NCBI RefSeq assembly: GCF_010894435.1
Contig: NZ_JAAIXZ010000029.1
Coordinates: 62,001 to 126,000, forward strand
Reading direction: 5' to 3'
DNA from: Pyxidicoccus trucidator
Lineage (GTDB): Bacteria; Myxococcota; Myxococcia; Myxococcales; Myxococcaceae
Length of the DNA stretch: 64,000 bases
The first letter of the stretch is position 1, and each line of letters begins with the position of its first letter. Positions 49,925 through 59,233 of this stretch are shown in pieces. Below the pieces are notes generated by a model. That model searched no databases. It was given only the letters and a program-made list of their open reading frames with translations, and was not told the DNA's origin. The translations under genes were made by a program, and so were the position numbers.

Positions 49925-51274
49925 TCAGCACCCCGGGTGGCAGGTCTGCCCGTCCTCGTGCGCGGGAGCGGCGAGTCCTTCCAGGACGAGCGTCACCGGC
50001 CCTTGTGGGTGCAGCACGTGGCGCTCCGTGCGCACCTCGAGGATGAAGGAGACCTTCCGCCGCCAGAGCTGCTTCCCGGAAGGCAGCCGTGGCTCCGCGC
50101 CACACCCGGGGCGCGGAGCGAGGGACTCCGGGCGGAGGCCGATGAGCCGCCCCAGGTGGATGAGCCTCGGGTCCTGGGGGATGGCAATCCACCCCTCGGC
50201 GTCCGGCAAGGGGAACACCGGCGTCAACATGCAATCCCCTGCCGCCGGGCCCACCTGCTCGCGGAGGTATGCGTACGCCTGGCCTCCGTGGAGGTGTTCC
50301 GCCGTCAGCGGTCGGTAGTCCCGGGGGTAGCGGGGCGCGGTGTCGGCCCAGGCCGCGTGGACGAAGCGGAAGCGCACCGGCTCGCCCTGGTACGTCCGCG
50401 CGAGGGTGCCCCGGAACTGGACGTCTCCGGACCAGTCCCCTGCCCCGTCCAGCCGGCCCAGCCCGGTCTCTCCCACGTGGGTCCAGAGCGTCATCGTGTC
50501 GAGGCGGGGAGGCTCGGCGCACAGCTCCAGGTAGGAGCAGTTCCGGCGATTCTCCCTGTCGCGCTCACGGGCCCGCGAGGGCGGCTCGTCCACCACCCAG
50601 GCGTTGCCGGAGCGCACCTTGAAGTAGAGGTCCGGCCCACCGATGAGCTCGTGCGGGAGGATGGAGTCGAAGGGCGGCGGCAGCGTGGGGATGTGGCGGA
50701 AGACGTCTCCGGGGAAGAACACCTCGAAGCTGCCGGTGGCATCCGTGGCCGCCTGGCCCAGCGTGCCATCCGGGTCGAAGTCGCGGGCACACGCCGTGAC
50801 GACGCCCTCCACCAGGGGCCTGGCAAGGGGCGAGCCGTCCGTCACGCGGCCCGCGACCAGCCACAGGTCCAGCGCGCCCAGCAGCGCGCAGTACGCCGGC
50901 CGCGGGACGTCCAGGTCCAGCACCCAGGCCAGCCCCTCACGCCGAGGCTGGGCCACGCCGAGCAGCCCCTGGGCCGACTTCCCCGTCGCTGGCGCATAGT
51001 CGAGCTTCTCCACCCGCAGCGCGAAGAGCAGCGGGCCGCCTTCGTAGCCCTCCAGGTCCAGGGAGTAGCTTCCATCAGGCTGGACGGTGGCAAGGCCCAG
51101 TGCGCCCGGAGGAAGCGCGTCGAGTGCACGCCACCCCAGTCGCGAGCGCCCCGGGCCAGGAGGACGCGAGTCCGCGGCGTCCGCCCGATAGAAGTAGAGC
51201 GTGGCGCCCGCGAGCGTCTGGTGGCGGTGCGGGTTGTCGTAGTGCGCGCGAGTCCTGCCGTGGATGGTGGGCAA
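49925..51274 (-). CDS. Hypothetical protein with transthyretin-like modules
   Basis: 449 residues that I do not recognise. It opens MPTIHGRTRAHYDNPHRHQ with no signal peptide. Stretches such as LATVQPDGSYSLDLEGYEGG, and VTDGSPLARPLVEGVVTACA followed by DATGSFEVFFPG, resemble carboxypeptidase-regulatory/transthyretin folds. A later part (FKVRSGNAWVVDEPP, TMTLWTHVGETGLG) is Trp/Asp-rich and beta. The start is a TTG at 51274 with GGGAGGA just upstream; no ATG alternative fits. Cysteines near the end suggest a secreted or extracytoplasmic fate without a classical signal. Function unknown. Confidence 0.65.
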   Translation of the reverse strand: MPTIHGRTRAHYDNPHRHQTLAGATLYFYRADAADSRPPGPGRSRLGWRALDALPPGALGLATVQPDGSYSLDLEGYEGGPLLFALRVEKLDYAPATGKSAQGLLGVAQPRREGLAWVLDLDVPRPAYCALLGALDLWLVAGRVTDGSPLARPLVEGVVTACARDFDPDGTLGQAATDATGSFEVFFPGDVFRHIPTLPPPFDSILPHELIGGPDLYFKVRSGNAWVVDEPPSRARERDRENRRNCSYLELCAEPPRLDTMTLWTHVGETGLGRLDGAGDWSGDVQFRGTLARTYQGEPVRFRFVHAAWADTAPRYPRDYRPLTAEHLHGGQAYAYLREQVGPAAGDCMLTPVFPLPDAEGWIAIPQDPRLIHLGRLIGLRPESLAPRPGCGAEPRLPSGKQLWRRKVSFILEVRTERHVLHPQGPVTLVLEGLAAPAHEDGQTCHPGC

Positions 51275-51400
51275 GGCGGTCCTCCCCGACGGAGTTCGAC
51301 CGATGAACGGCCCCTGCCCTCTTCCTTCGGTACGTCCGCGCCATCCTCGGGCCCGGACCTGCCGTTCCCCGGGCAGCCGGAGCCCTCGCGGGCCGCCCGC

Positions 51401-54400
51401 CTACCCCTTCGCGCCGCCGGGCGCGGCGGGGACGAGCCCCGCGAGCGTCTCCACATAGGTGGCGGCCACGCGAAGGAAGCGGGCTCCACGGACGCCGGTG
51501 AGGTACTGCCGCTTCATGGCCCGGGTGGAGCCCACGTAGAACATGGCGCGGCGGATGCGCTCGATTTCCCGGGCGGAGCGCTCGCGGGCGCCCGCCATCC
51601 AGTTCTCCACGGAGTCCAGCGCGTCCAGCCCCGCGAAGAAGACGATGGGGCACTCGTGGCCCTTGCAGGAGAAGACGGTGGTGGCGCGCACGTGGTCCAC
51701 GCCGCTGACGCGGAAGTCCGTCACGTCCCGCCCCCCCTTGCCACCATAGGCCTCCGCGGGCACGCCGGCGCGGGTGAGGGCCTCGGTGTACTGGGAGGGC
51801 ATGACGGGGGCCACCACCAGGATGTCTCCGGGGTGGACGCCCTCCTCCCGGATGAGCCGGGCCACCTCCTTCGCCACCTGGCGCGCCTCGCTGGCGCTGG
51901 AGGCGAAGCCTCGCACCTGGGGTAGCACGCCACCGCGCTCGGTGGACTGGACGCGGAAGAGGCCCTCCAGCGTCTCCTCCGGCAGCCAGAGGAGCCCCTC
52001 CCGGGCCAGCTCCCCCACCTTCATGTACTCGCGCATGCCCGGCTCGCCCGCCTGGTGCTGGCGCAGCGGGTCCAGCACGACATTGAAGGCCACGTCGAGG
52101 ATGTCGCGGGTGGCGCGGAACGTCTCCTTGAGCACGCGAGTGCGGCCGCGGAAGGACAGCCCCTCGGGGAGCTGCTCCTTGAGCGCGTCGATGGGCACCT
52201 GGCCGTAGACGTTCTGCGAGTCGTCCATGAAGAGCTGGAAGCAGCGCACCTGCCGGCCGTCCGGCAGCGCGTAGGGGCGCACCAGGCCATGGAGGGAGGA
52301 CAGCGCCTTCGCGTCCATGTCCTGCGCCTCGTCCACGAAGACGGCGTCGAAGCTGCCGGGCTCCGGACGGCGCAGCGCCCCCACGTGCCGCACCGAGACG
52401 CGGGCGCGCAGCTCCCGCACCCGCTCGCGGCCCGCGCGCTGCACCAGCGCCTCCGTGAGCAGCTTGTCCACCAGCGGCGCCAGGGCCCGGTTGTAGAAGG
52501 AGATGAGCACCTGCGCCTCGCCGTGCTCCAGCAGGTAGCGCGCCACCCAGTGCGCCAGCACGTACGTCTTGCCGCTGCCCGCCACGCCGCGCACCAGGTG
52601 GTGCCCGTCATCGAAGCGCCGCTCGAAGAGGGACACCTGCTCGTGCGTGAAGAGGGGCCGCGCCGGACGCGCGCCCTCGATTTCGCCGCCCAGGCTGGCC
52701 GGCGCGGAGGGAGGCGGCGGCGGGGGTGGCGGCTGTTTCTGCGGAAGGGGCAGTGGCTCCAGGCGCAGCGGCTCGCTGGAGAGGACCCGCAGGCGGGGCA
52801 GCAACGCGAGGAAGCGCTGGGGGATGGTGGCGGCCCGGGCCTCGTCGCGCGAGGCCAGCACCAGCAGGTAGTCCCGCGCGCGGCTGGCGGCCACGTTGAG
52901 CATGGGCACCAGCGTGTGCGGCGGAAAGGGCCGCCCTCCGGCCACCGTGTCCACCAGCACCACGTCGTATTGGGTGCCCTGCTGGCGGTGGATGGTGGAC
53001 GCGCTGAAGACGTCCCCGCGCAGGCCGGCCGAGTTGCCCAACCGGCGCAGCAGGGCTGCCTGGGCGCGGTAGGGCGTGACACACAGGACGCTGAGACCCG
53101 AGCGCACCGCCTCTCGCGCCAGCGACACGGCGAGACTCGCGGACAGCTCGCGCTGGTAGCCGGAGCCTGTCTCCCCACGCCCATGGGTGAGGCGGCGGGG
53201 GTCTCTCGTCAGGCTGTCCAGCACCACCCAGCCGGCGCGCGTGGCGGGGAAGGCGGCCACGGGCGCCGGCTTCTCCGCGCGGGCGCGGACGATGTCGCCG
53301 TCCTGCAGCGCGCCGCCGTAGCAGAAGTGGCTCACCACCCGGGCGATGTCCGGGTGCATGCGGTGCTGGGTGCGCAGCAGCAGCACGTCCGGCCGCGCCG
53401 CATCCTTCACCGCGTCCTCCAGGTGCGACAGGCCGCTGGCGCGCAGCCACTTCTGCGTGTCCTTGCCGGCGCCCTCGGCGGCACGGCTCACCGGGCCAAT
53501 CTGCTTCGGGTCTCCGGCGAGCGTCACCCGCTCCGCCAGCGGCGCCAGCACCGCGGTGGCGGCGCGTGTCACCATGCCGGCCTCGTCCACCACCAGCCTC
53601 GAGAAGGTCCGCTTTCCCTCCAGCTCCGACACCAGGCGCAGGGCACGGTGCACGGTGAGCACCATCAGCGGGCAGTCGCCCTTCTCCGCCTCCTTCAGCG
53701 TGGGGTCCTTCACCTTGCCGCGCAGGCCGCGCAGCTCCGCCTGGAGCTTCGCCAGCTCGTGCGCGGGCCCCCCTCGCACGCGCTGGAGCATCAGCTCCCG
53801 CTCGCGGTCTTCGATGCTCGAGCGGAGCTTTCCGCCCTTCTGGCTGTCCTCGACGATGACGGTGGGCAGCTTCGCCAGCGCCTCGCTGGCGCCGGTGCCG
53901 CCCCGGAAGATGCTGCGCAGGGGGCGCAGGGGAATCGGCTCGCGCTCCAGCAGCGCGCTGATGCGCAGCACCAATTCGTCCGCGGCGCGGTTGGTGGGCG
54001 CCACCGCGAGGATGCGCTCGCCGGGGAACGCACGGAGGGAGCGGGCGATGAGGTCCGCGACGGCCGTCGTCTTGCCCGTGCCCGGCGGGCCCCAGATGCA
54101 GCCCCAGGGCTGACTCCACAGCCGGTCCGCTGGCAGCCGTTCCGCGTCCCGGGCCGACAGCTCGGGCGGAGTCTCCTCACCGCACGCGCGGCGCAGCGCC
54201 TGGGTGAGCGCGGGCTGCCGCTCCTCATATGCCGAGGCCGCCGCGCACAGCGCCTCCGCGAAGTCATAGGGCCGGTAGCACCAGCGCTCGGCGGAGAGGG
54301 CGCTCCGGTCCACGTCGTCGCCATGCCCGGGGGACGCGAAGACACGGCCCGACTCGAAGTCGAGGTGGACGACGTCGCCCCCGAAGACGCACTCCTCGCC

Positions 54401-54922
54401 ATGGAAGCCGAGCAGCGAGCCACCCGACCAGTCCGGGTCCGCCGCTGGCCGGGGGATGAGCGAGAGGACACCGGGCGACTGGAGGCTCACCTCGCGCACG
54501 TCCTGCAGCCGCTGCGCGCGGTACTGGCTGCGCTCGGCCATGAGCGCCTCGCGCAGGTCTTCCGGAAGGTACGCAGGGGGGGTCCAGACCTCACGGCGCT
54601 TTCCCGCCGCCACCGCGGCCTGCATGGCCTCACGCTCGGCCTGGCTGGCCTCCGCCGGCGCGGCGAGGTCCACGGCGGGCACGCCCTCGGAATCCACGGC
54701 CGCGGGCCCCGGCAGGCCAGGGCCCCGGGACACCTCGGGCCGTCCCCGCGTGGCGAGCGCATTGCGCGGACGCGATGGCGGCACCGGAGGGACGGCGCCG
54801 TGCCCGGGTGGCGCATCGTCGTATTCGATGCGGAGCTCGCGCGAGCCGCTCCCCGCCTCAGAGGAACTCCCGCCCTGCCCCACGGCCTCGTGGCCCCAAG
54901 CCCCGTCCGTCCCACGCATCAT
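51401..54922 (-). CDS. Double superfamily 1 helicase (UPF1-like plus UvrD-like) fusion
   Basis: 1173 residues. A disordered N-terminal 80 residues lead to a UPF1/DNA2-like helicase: Walker A GPPGTGKTT near 276, Walker B VVDEAGM near 442, GDPKQIGPVS, and STIHRQQGTQYDVVLVD with NVAASRARDYLLVLASR near 670. A Pro-rich linker (about 725-745) joins a second, UvrD-like helicase: GVAGSGKTYV near 778, FVDEAQDMDA near 860, VFSCKGHECPIVFFAGLD near 1081 and FYVGSTRAM. Both motor sets look complete. Single-gene unit. Domains of each type usually occur in separate proteins. Likely a nucleic-acid translocase; role unknown. Confidence 0.85.
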   Translation of the reverse strand: MMRGTDGAWGHEAVGQGGSSSEAGSGSRELRIEYDDAPPGHGAVPPVPPSRPRNALATRGRPEVSRGPGLPGPAAVDSEGVPAVDLAAPAEASQAEREAMQAAVAAGKRREVWTPPAYLPEDLREALMAERSQYRAQRLQDVREVSLQSPGVLSLIPRPAADPDWSGGSLLGFHGEECVFGGDVVHLDFESGRVFASPGHGDDVDRSALSAERWCYRPYDFAEALCAAASAYEERQPALTQALRRACGEETPPELSARDAERLPADRLWSQPWGCIWGPPGTGKTTAVADLIARSLRAFPGERILAVAPTNRAADELVLRISALLEREPIPLRPLRSIFRGGTGASEALAKLPTVIVEDSQKGGKLRSSIEDRERELMLQRVRGGPAHELAKLQAELRGLRGKVKDPTLKEAEKGDCPLMVLTVHRALRLVSELEGKRTFSRLVVDEAGMVTRAATAVLAPLAERVTLAGDPKQIGPVSRAAEGAGKDTQKWLRASGLSHLEDAVKDAARPDVLLLRTQHRMHPDIARVVSHFCYGGALQDGDIVRARAEKPAPVAAFPATRAGWVVLDSLTRDPRRLTHGRGETGSGYQRELSASLAVSLAREAVRSGLSVLCVTPYRAQAALLRRLGNSAGLRGDVFSASTIHRQQGTQYDVVLVDTVAGGRPFPPHTLVPMLNVAASRARDYLLVLASRDEARAATIPQRFLALLPRLRVLSSEPLRLEPLPLPQKQPPPPPPPPSAPASLGGEIEGARPARPLFTHEQVSLFERRFDDGHHLVRGVAGSGKTYVLAHWVARYLLEHGEAQVLISFYNRALAPLVDKLLTEALVQRAGRERVRELRARVSVRHVGALRRPEPGSFDAVFVDEAQDMDAKALSSLHGLVRPYALPDGRQVRCFQLFMDDSQNVYGQVPIDALKEQLPEGLSFRGRTRVLKETFRATRDILDVAFNVVLDPLRQHQAGEPGMREYMKVGELAREGLLWLPEETLEGLFRVQSTERGGVLPQVRGFASSASEARQVAKEVARLIREEGVHPGDILVVAPVMPSQYTEALTRAGVPAEAYGGKGGRDVTDFRVSGVDHVRATTVFSCKGHECPIVFFAGLDALDSVENWMAGARERSAREIERIRRAMFYVGSTRAMKRQYLTGVRGARFLRVAATYVETLAGLVPAAPGGAKG

Positions 54923-55203
54923 GGACCGCGCAGCCTCCGCCCGGCCTGAAGGCCGGGCATGTGCGCGCCGGGGCTACCCGGCCTCATCACGTCCACATTG
55001 CTCGGAGGATTCGCCGCGCCTGCCATGGTGGGTGTTCGCGAGACGCACATGTCATGACCTGTCCGCGCGAACAGGTGGCGGCATGTGAGAGGGCGGCCAA
55101 GGTAGGGGACGCGCGAAGGGCCGTCAATGCGCCGAGCCCGAGCGTCCACCCTCCCTGCACGGTGGGTGCATCGCACCTTTCCTCTCCAACCCGGAGGTGT
55201 CGA

Positions 55204-55383
55204 ATGGCAGGACAGAAGACCCCAGGCTCCCAGGGAGGCACTGCGGGCAGCCAGGCGGACAAGGACAACCGCTCCCAGCAACTGAACGAGCAGGACCCCA
55301 CGTACCACCGCGGTCGCGGCGAGTCCGAGACGGACAGCGCGAACGCGGCCCGGGAGGCCACGCAGCAGAACCAGAAGAAGTAG
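55204..55383 (+). CDS. Small hydrophilic protein, 59 residues
   Basis: A short gene with a strong ribosome site (GGAGG, six bases before the ATG). The chain is rich in Gln, Gly, Ser, Asn and Asp (MAGQKTPGSQGGTAGSQ, TYHRGRGESETDSANAA) and lacks hydrophobic segments, so it is likely disordered. It resembles small stress-type hydrophilic proteins only in composition. A conserved start, an independent position and strong initiation support a real gene. Function unknown. Confidence 0.65.
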   Translation: MAGQKTPGSQGGTAGSQADKDNRSQQLNEQDPTYHRGRGESETDSANAAREATQQNQKK

Positions 55384-55503
55384 CGACGGTCGCTCGGCGG
55401 AGGGGCGTGGCGTCCCGGTCGCCAGACGCCTCCGGCCTCACCGGGTTTGCTTCCGGGGCGCGGGGGTGTTTAGGGGAGAAGCACTCGCAGCCGACTGACC
55501 GCC

Positions 55504-57546
55504 ATGCCCCCTCCGACCCGCTACGCCCATCCCTTCCTGCCCATCACCCGAGCCGACATGCAGGCGCGGGGCTGGGAGCAGTGCGACATCATCATCGTGA
55601 CGGGAGACGCGTACGTGGACCACCCGGCCTTCGGCCCGGTGCTCATCGCCCGCTTCCTGGAGGGCCGGGGCTTCAAGGTGGGGCTCATCCCCCAGCCGGA
55701 CTGGCACTCGGCCGAGCCCTTCAAGGCGCTGGGGCCGCCGCGCCTCTTCTTCGGGGTGGCCGCCGGCAACCTGGACTCGATGCTCAACCGGCTGACGGCC
55801 CAGAAGAAGAACCGCTCCGAGGACCAGTACAGCCCCGGTGGCCGCACCAACTGCCGGCCGGACCGCGCCACCATCGTCTACGCGCAGCGCTGCCGCGAGG
55901 CGTACCCGGAAGTGCCCATCATCCTGGGCGGCATCGAAGCCAGCCTCCGCCGCATCGCCCACTATGACTACTGGAGCGACAAGGTGCGCCGCTCCATCCT
56001 CTTCGACTCCAAGGCGGACCTGCTCGTCTTCGGCATGGGCGAGCGCCCCATCATGGAGGTCGCCGACCGGATGCGCCGTGGCGAGCGCATCCAGGACATC
56101 CGCGACGTGCGCGGCACCGCGTACACCATCAACGACGAGGAGATGCGCGCCCTGGAGGCGGACCCGGCGAAGCGCGCCGCGGACCGCAAGCCGGTGGTGC
56201 TGCCCGCCTACGAGGCGGTGGTGGCGGACAAGCAGGCCTTCGCGGTGATGAGCCGCGACTTCCAGATGGAGACCAACCCGGGCAACGCGCGGCCGCTCGC
56301 GCAGCGCCATGGCAACCGCGCCATCTACATGAACCCGCCCGCGCTCCCGCTGGAGGACGGCGTGGGCGCCTCCGACGCCGAGGGGCGCTCGGTGGCCATG
56401 GACGAGCTGTACGACTTGCCCTTCAACCGCGTCCCGCACCCCCTCTACAAGGACGAGGGCATCCCCGCGTACGAGACGGTGAAGCACTCCATCGTGCTGA
56501 TGCGCGGGTGCTTCGGCGGCTGCACCTTCTGCTCGATTACCGAGCACGAGGGCCGCGTCATCCAGAGCCGCTCCGCGGAGAGCGTGCTGCGCGAGGTGCG
56601 CGCGCTGCGGCGCATGGGCGACTTCCGCGGGACGATTACGGACCTCGGCGGCCCCACGGCCAACATGTACAAGCTCAAGTGCAAGAGCGAGGACATCGAG
56701 AAGAAGTGCCGCAAGCTGTCCTGCGTCCACCCGGGCGTCTGCGAGAATCTCCAGACGGACCACGGGCCGCTCATCAGCCTGATGCAGGAGGTGCGCAAGG
56801 AGGACGGCGTCAAGCACGTCTTCATCGCCAGCGGCGTGCGGTATGACCTGGCGGAGCGCTCACCCGAGTACGTGAAGGAGCTGGCCGCGCACCACGTGGG
56901 CGGGCAGCTGTCGGTGGCGCCCGAGCACGTGTCCAAGCGCGTGCTGGAGAAGATGAAGAAGCCGGGCATCGAGAGCTTCGAGCGCTTCCAGAACATGTTC
57001 GCCTGCGCCAGCGAGGAGGCCGGCAAGGAGCAGTACGACATCCCCTACTTCATCAGCGGCCACCCGGGCTCCACGCTGGAGGACATGGTGGAGCTGGCGC
57101 TGTGGCTGAAGAAGAACGGGAAGCGGCCCCGGCAGGTACAGGACTTCATCCCCACCCCCATGGCCATGGCCACGGCCATGTACTACTCGGGCATGGACCC
57201 GCTGAAGATGGAGCCCGTGTACACGGCGCAGGGCCTGCGCGAGAAGAAGCTCCAGAAGGCGCTGCTGCTCTACTGGAACCCGGAGCAGTGGCCCCTGGCG
57301 CGCGAGGCGCTGATTCAGGCCGGCCGCGAGGACCTCATCGGCCGGGGTCCGCAGGCACTGGTGCCGCCCGAGACGCCCGCCGAGGCCGCCCGCCGCCAGC
57401 GTGCCGAACAGCGGGACGACGAGGACGGGCCGCGCCAGCCGAAAGCCTCCGCGCCCCGGCAGCACGCCGGTCCCCGCCCGGGAGGCAACGGCCCGGCCCG
57501 GCCCGGCGCGCGTCGCCCTGGTGGACCGGGTCCCCGGCCGCGCTGA
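55504..57546 (+). CDS. YgiQ-family radical SAM protein
   Basis: 680 residues. An N-terminal domain ([57 protein letters not shown]) precedes the radical SAM domain with CxxxCxxC in [18 protein letters not shown], coordinating a 4Fe-4S cluster and SAM. Later blocks ([59 protein letters not shown]) match YgiQ closely. The C-terminal 60 residues are a Pro/Arg/Gly-rich disordered tail, which is longer than usual. The enzymatic product is not known. It lies alone between a small gene and a lipoprotein gene. Confidence 0.93.
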   Translation: MPPPTRYAHPFLPITRADMQARGWEQCDIIIVTGDAYVDHPAFGPVLIARFLEGRGFKVGLIPQPDWHSAEPFKALGPPRLFFGVAAGNLDSMLNRLTAQKKNRSEDQYSPGGRTNCRPDRATIVYAQRCREAYPEVPIILGGIEASLRRIAHYDYWSDKVRRSILFDSKADLLVFGMGERPIMEVADRMRRGERIQDIRDVRGTAYTINDEEMRALEADPAKRAADRKPVVLPAYEAVVADKQAFAVMSRDFQMETNPGNARPLAQRHGNRAIYMNPPALPLEDGVGASDAEGRSVAMDELYDLPFNRVPHPLYKDEGIPAYETVKHSIVLMRGCFGGCTFCSITEHEGRVIQSRSAESVLREVRALRRMGDFRGTITDLGGPTANMYKLKCKSEDIEKKCRKLSCVHPGVCENLQTDHGPLISLMQEVRKEDGVKHVFIASGVRYDLAERSPEYVKELAAHHVGGQLSVAPEHVSKRVLEKMKKPGIESFERFQNMFACASEEAGKEQYDIPYFISGHPGSTLEDMVELALWLKKNGKRPRQVQDFIPTPMAMATAMYYSGMDPLKMEPVYTAQGLREKKLQKALLLYWNPEQWPLAREALIQAGREDLIGRGPQALVPPETPAEAARRQRAEQRDDEDGPRQPKASAPRQHAGPRPGGNGPARPGARRPGGPGPRPR

Positions 57547-57584
57547 GGGTCGTGGCATGCTCGCGGTCCTTTCTGGAGGACTGG

Positions 57585-58337
57585 ATGCGTCACGCGAGCA
57601 GGGTGCTGGGACTGGGCTGTGTGCTGGGATTGATGGCCGGTTGCGCCGGGGGGTCGAAGTCCCTGGCGTCCAGGGACACCGCGGCGTCACAGGACACCGC
57701 GGCGTCGAAGGACACCGCCTCGGAGTCCACGGAACCGAAGCCCACCTGTCCGGAGACGATTTCCGACGAGCCGAACCTGGAGCTGGAGCTCCGGCCGGAG
57801 CTGAACGCCCGCACCTGGGTTCCCGCGCTCACCTTCGAGCACTTCGGGTTCAAGTCTCCTGAAGCGGTGAAGCCGGCCTTCCAGCAGGAGCTGGCGCTCG
57901 CGACGGGGCCGGTGCGCGCGTTCGGGCTGGTGCGGCGCAGCCTGAATGGCCCGGAGGGCGGTGGCTCGCTGGTGCTGGCACGCCCTCACGCGGGTGGGTT
58001 CTGCGTGGTGAACACCTGGTCCACGTGGCTCCCGTCGCGGGTGGAGCTGTCGCTCGCCAACACCTGGACATCCCAGGACGGGCGGCTGTCCATCCTCCTG
58101 GTGAGAATGGACCTGAAGGAGTCGCCCGACGGGCCGCAGACGCGCTGGGTGGCGCTGGGCACGGATGGCGGACGCATGTGGGTTGCCCTGGGCAATCCCC
58201 CGGAGCACCAGCTCATCGTCCCCTCGCTAACGCTCTTCCCGAACGGAAGCGACCTCTACCTGGACATCAAGCAGCGCTACATCACCCGGCTGCGGCTGGG
58301 AAAGGACGGGCGCTTCGTCATCCCGCCCGCGCCGTGA
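57585..58337 (+). CDS. Hypothetical lipoprotein
   Basis: 250 residues with signal and lipobox in LGCVLGLMAGCAGG (Cys20). The mature N-terminus has short repeats (DTAASQDTAASKDTAS), a disordered spacer, then a beta-rich domain (LELELRPELNARTWVPAL, GGSLVLARPHAGGFCVVNTW, RWVALGTDGGRMWVALG). GGAGG lies five bases before the ATG. I do not recognise the family. It follows YgiQ after 38 bases and may be its own unit. The 11-residue repeat-like spacer could vary in length. Confidence 0.7.
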   Translation: MRHASRVLGLGCVLGLMAGCAGGSKSLASRDTAASQDTAASKDTASESTEPKPTCPETISDEPNLELELRPELNARTWVPALTFEHFGFKSPEAVKPAFQQELALATGPVRAFGLVRRSLNGPEGGGSLVLARPHAGGFCVVNTWSTWLPSRVELSLANTWTSQDGRLSILLVRMDLKESPDGPQTRWVALGTDGGRMWVALGNPPEHQLIVPSLTLFPNGSDLYLDIKQRYITRLRLGKDGRFVIPPAP

Positions 58338-58393
58338 CGGCTGACGCGTCCGCGGATTGAATAAATCCCCGGCCCCTTCGTCGGGGGCTCACC

Positions 58394-59011
58394 ATGCTCT
58401 CTCTGCTCGCCATGCTCTGGTTGGCCTCCACCCCCGTGGAGTCGCCCACGCCGCCCGCACCGCGGCCCCCTCCGCCCCAGTGTCTTTCCTCCCAGGGGCG
58501 GACGGTGTGCGGGTACCAGTGCAAGTCCACCGGAACGAGTGCGGCCTGTGCCAGGACTCCCTATGGGGTGTGCCAGGTGCTGGCCGGTAGCGTCCATTGC
58601 TGGGACCCGCCGCGAGTCGTCATCCACCACCCGGCCAGCTCGGGCGCGAAGCCCGAGTGCAAGGAGAGCCGGGGTCAGGTGGCCTGCGGCTACAACTGCC
58701 GTATCTTCAACGGTGAGGTGGCCTGCAACCGCACTCCGTACGGGGTGTGCACCACCCACTTCAGCCGCCTCGTCTGCTGGGACCCGCCGGAGAGCGTCAT
58801 CCACCAGTACGGCGCGGAGACGCCCGCGCCCCGCTGTCTCAACGCCTCGGAGGCGGTGGGCTGTGGCTATGACTGCAAGGCCACGCGCGCGGAGGTGCAG
58901 TGCGCCAGCACGCCAGACGGCGTGTGCCGGCTCGACAAGGAGCGCTTCACCTGCTTCGACCCGCCGTCGCTGCTGCACTGCGACCACAGCGCGCCGCCGC
59001 CCGCGAACTGA
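58394..59011 (+). CDS. Secreted protein with three cysteine-rich repeats
   Basis: 205 residues. A short hydrophobic start (LSLLAMLWLAS) acts as a signal, then a Pro-rich linker. Three repeats of about 55-60 residues each carry a common pattern: C-x-G-x-V-x-C-G-Y-x-C-K, then VACxRTPYGVC, then C-W/F-DPP (for example CGYQCK, CGYNCR, CGYDCK; PYGVCQ, PYGVCT, PDGVCR; HCWDPP, VCWDPP, TCFDPP). Each repeat holds six cysteines, so three disulfides per repeat are likely. Other families with such repeats bind sugars or proteins, but I cannot match this one. A GGGGG ribosome site precedes the ATG. Confidence 0.75.
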   Translation: MLSLLAMLWLASTPVESPTPPAPRPPPPQCLSSQGRTVCGYQCKSTGTSAACARTPYGVCQVLAGSVHCWDPPRVVIHHPASSGAKPECKESRGQVACGYNCRIFNGEVACNRTPYGVCTTHFSRLVCWDPPESVIHQYGAETPAPRCLNASEAVGCGYDCKATRAEVQCASTPDGVCRLDKERFTCFDPPSLLHCDHSAPPPAN

Positions 59012-59233
59012 CGAAGTTGGCCCGACCCGCCAGGGGGCAGGCAGTCAGCAGACCTCCAGCGCGCCCCCGGTGGAGCACCCGAAGCCCGGAAGCGCGCCAC
59101 GCCGCACCCCTGGCGTAAAGCAGCCGGCCAGCCTGCGCGGCAGCGGAACGGAAGCGGCCGATGTGGCACCATGGCGCCACACCCCTCGCTCCCGAAACGC
59201 ACGTCTCTCGTCGCGGTGGGCGGCCCTTCGGTC

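Noticed and set aside
52055-54949. 964-residue plus-strand frame
   Set aside because: Antisense to the double helicase gene, no recognisable motif.
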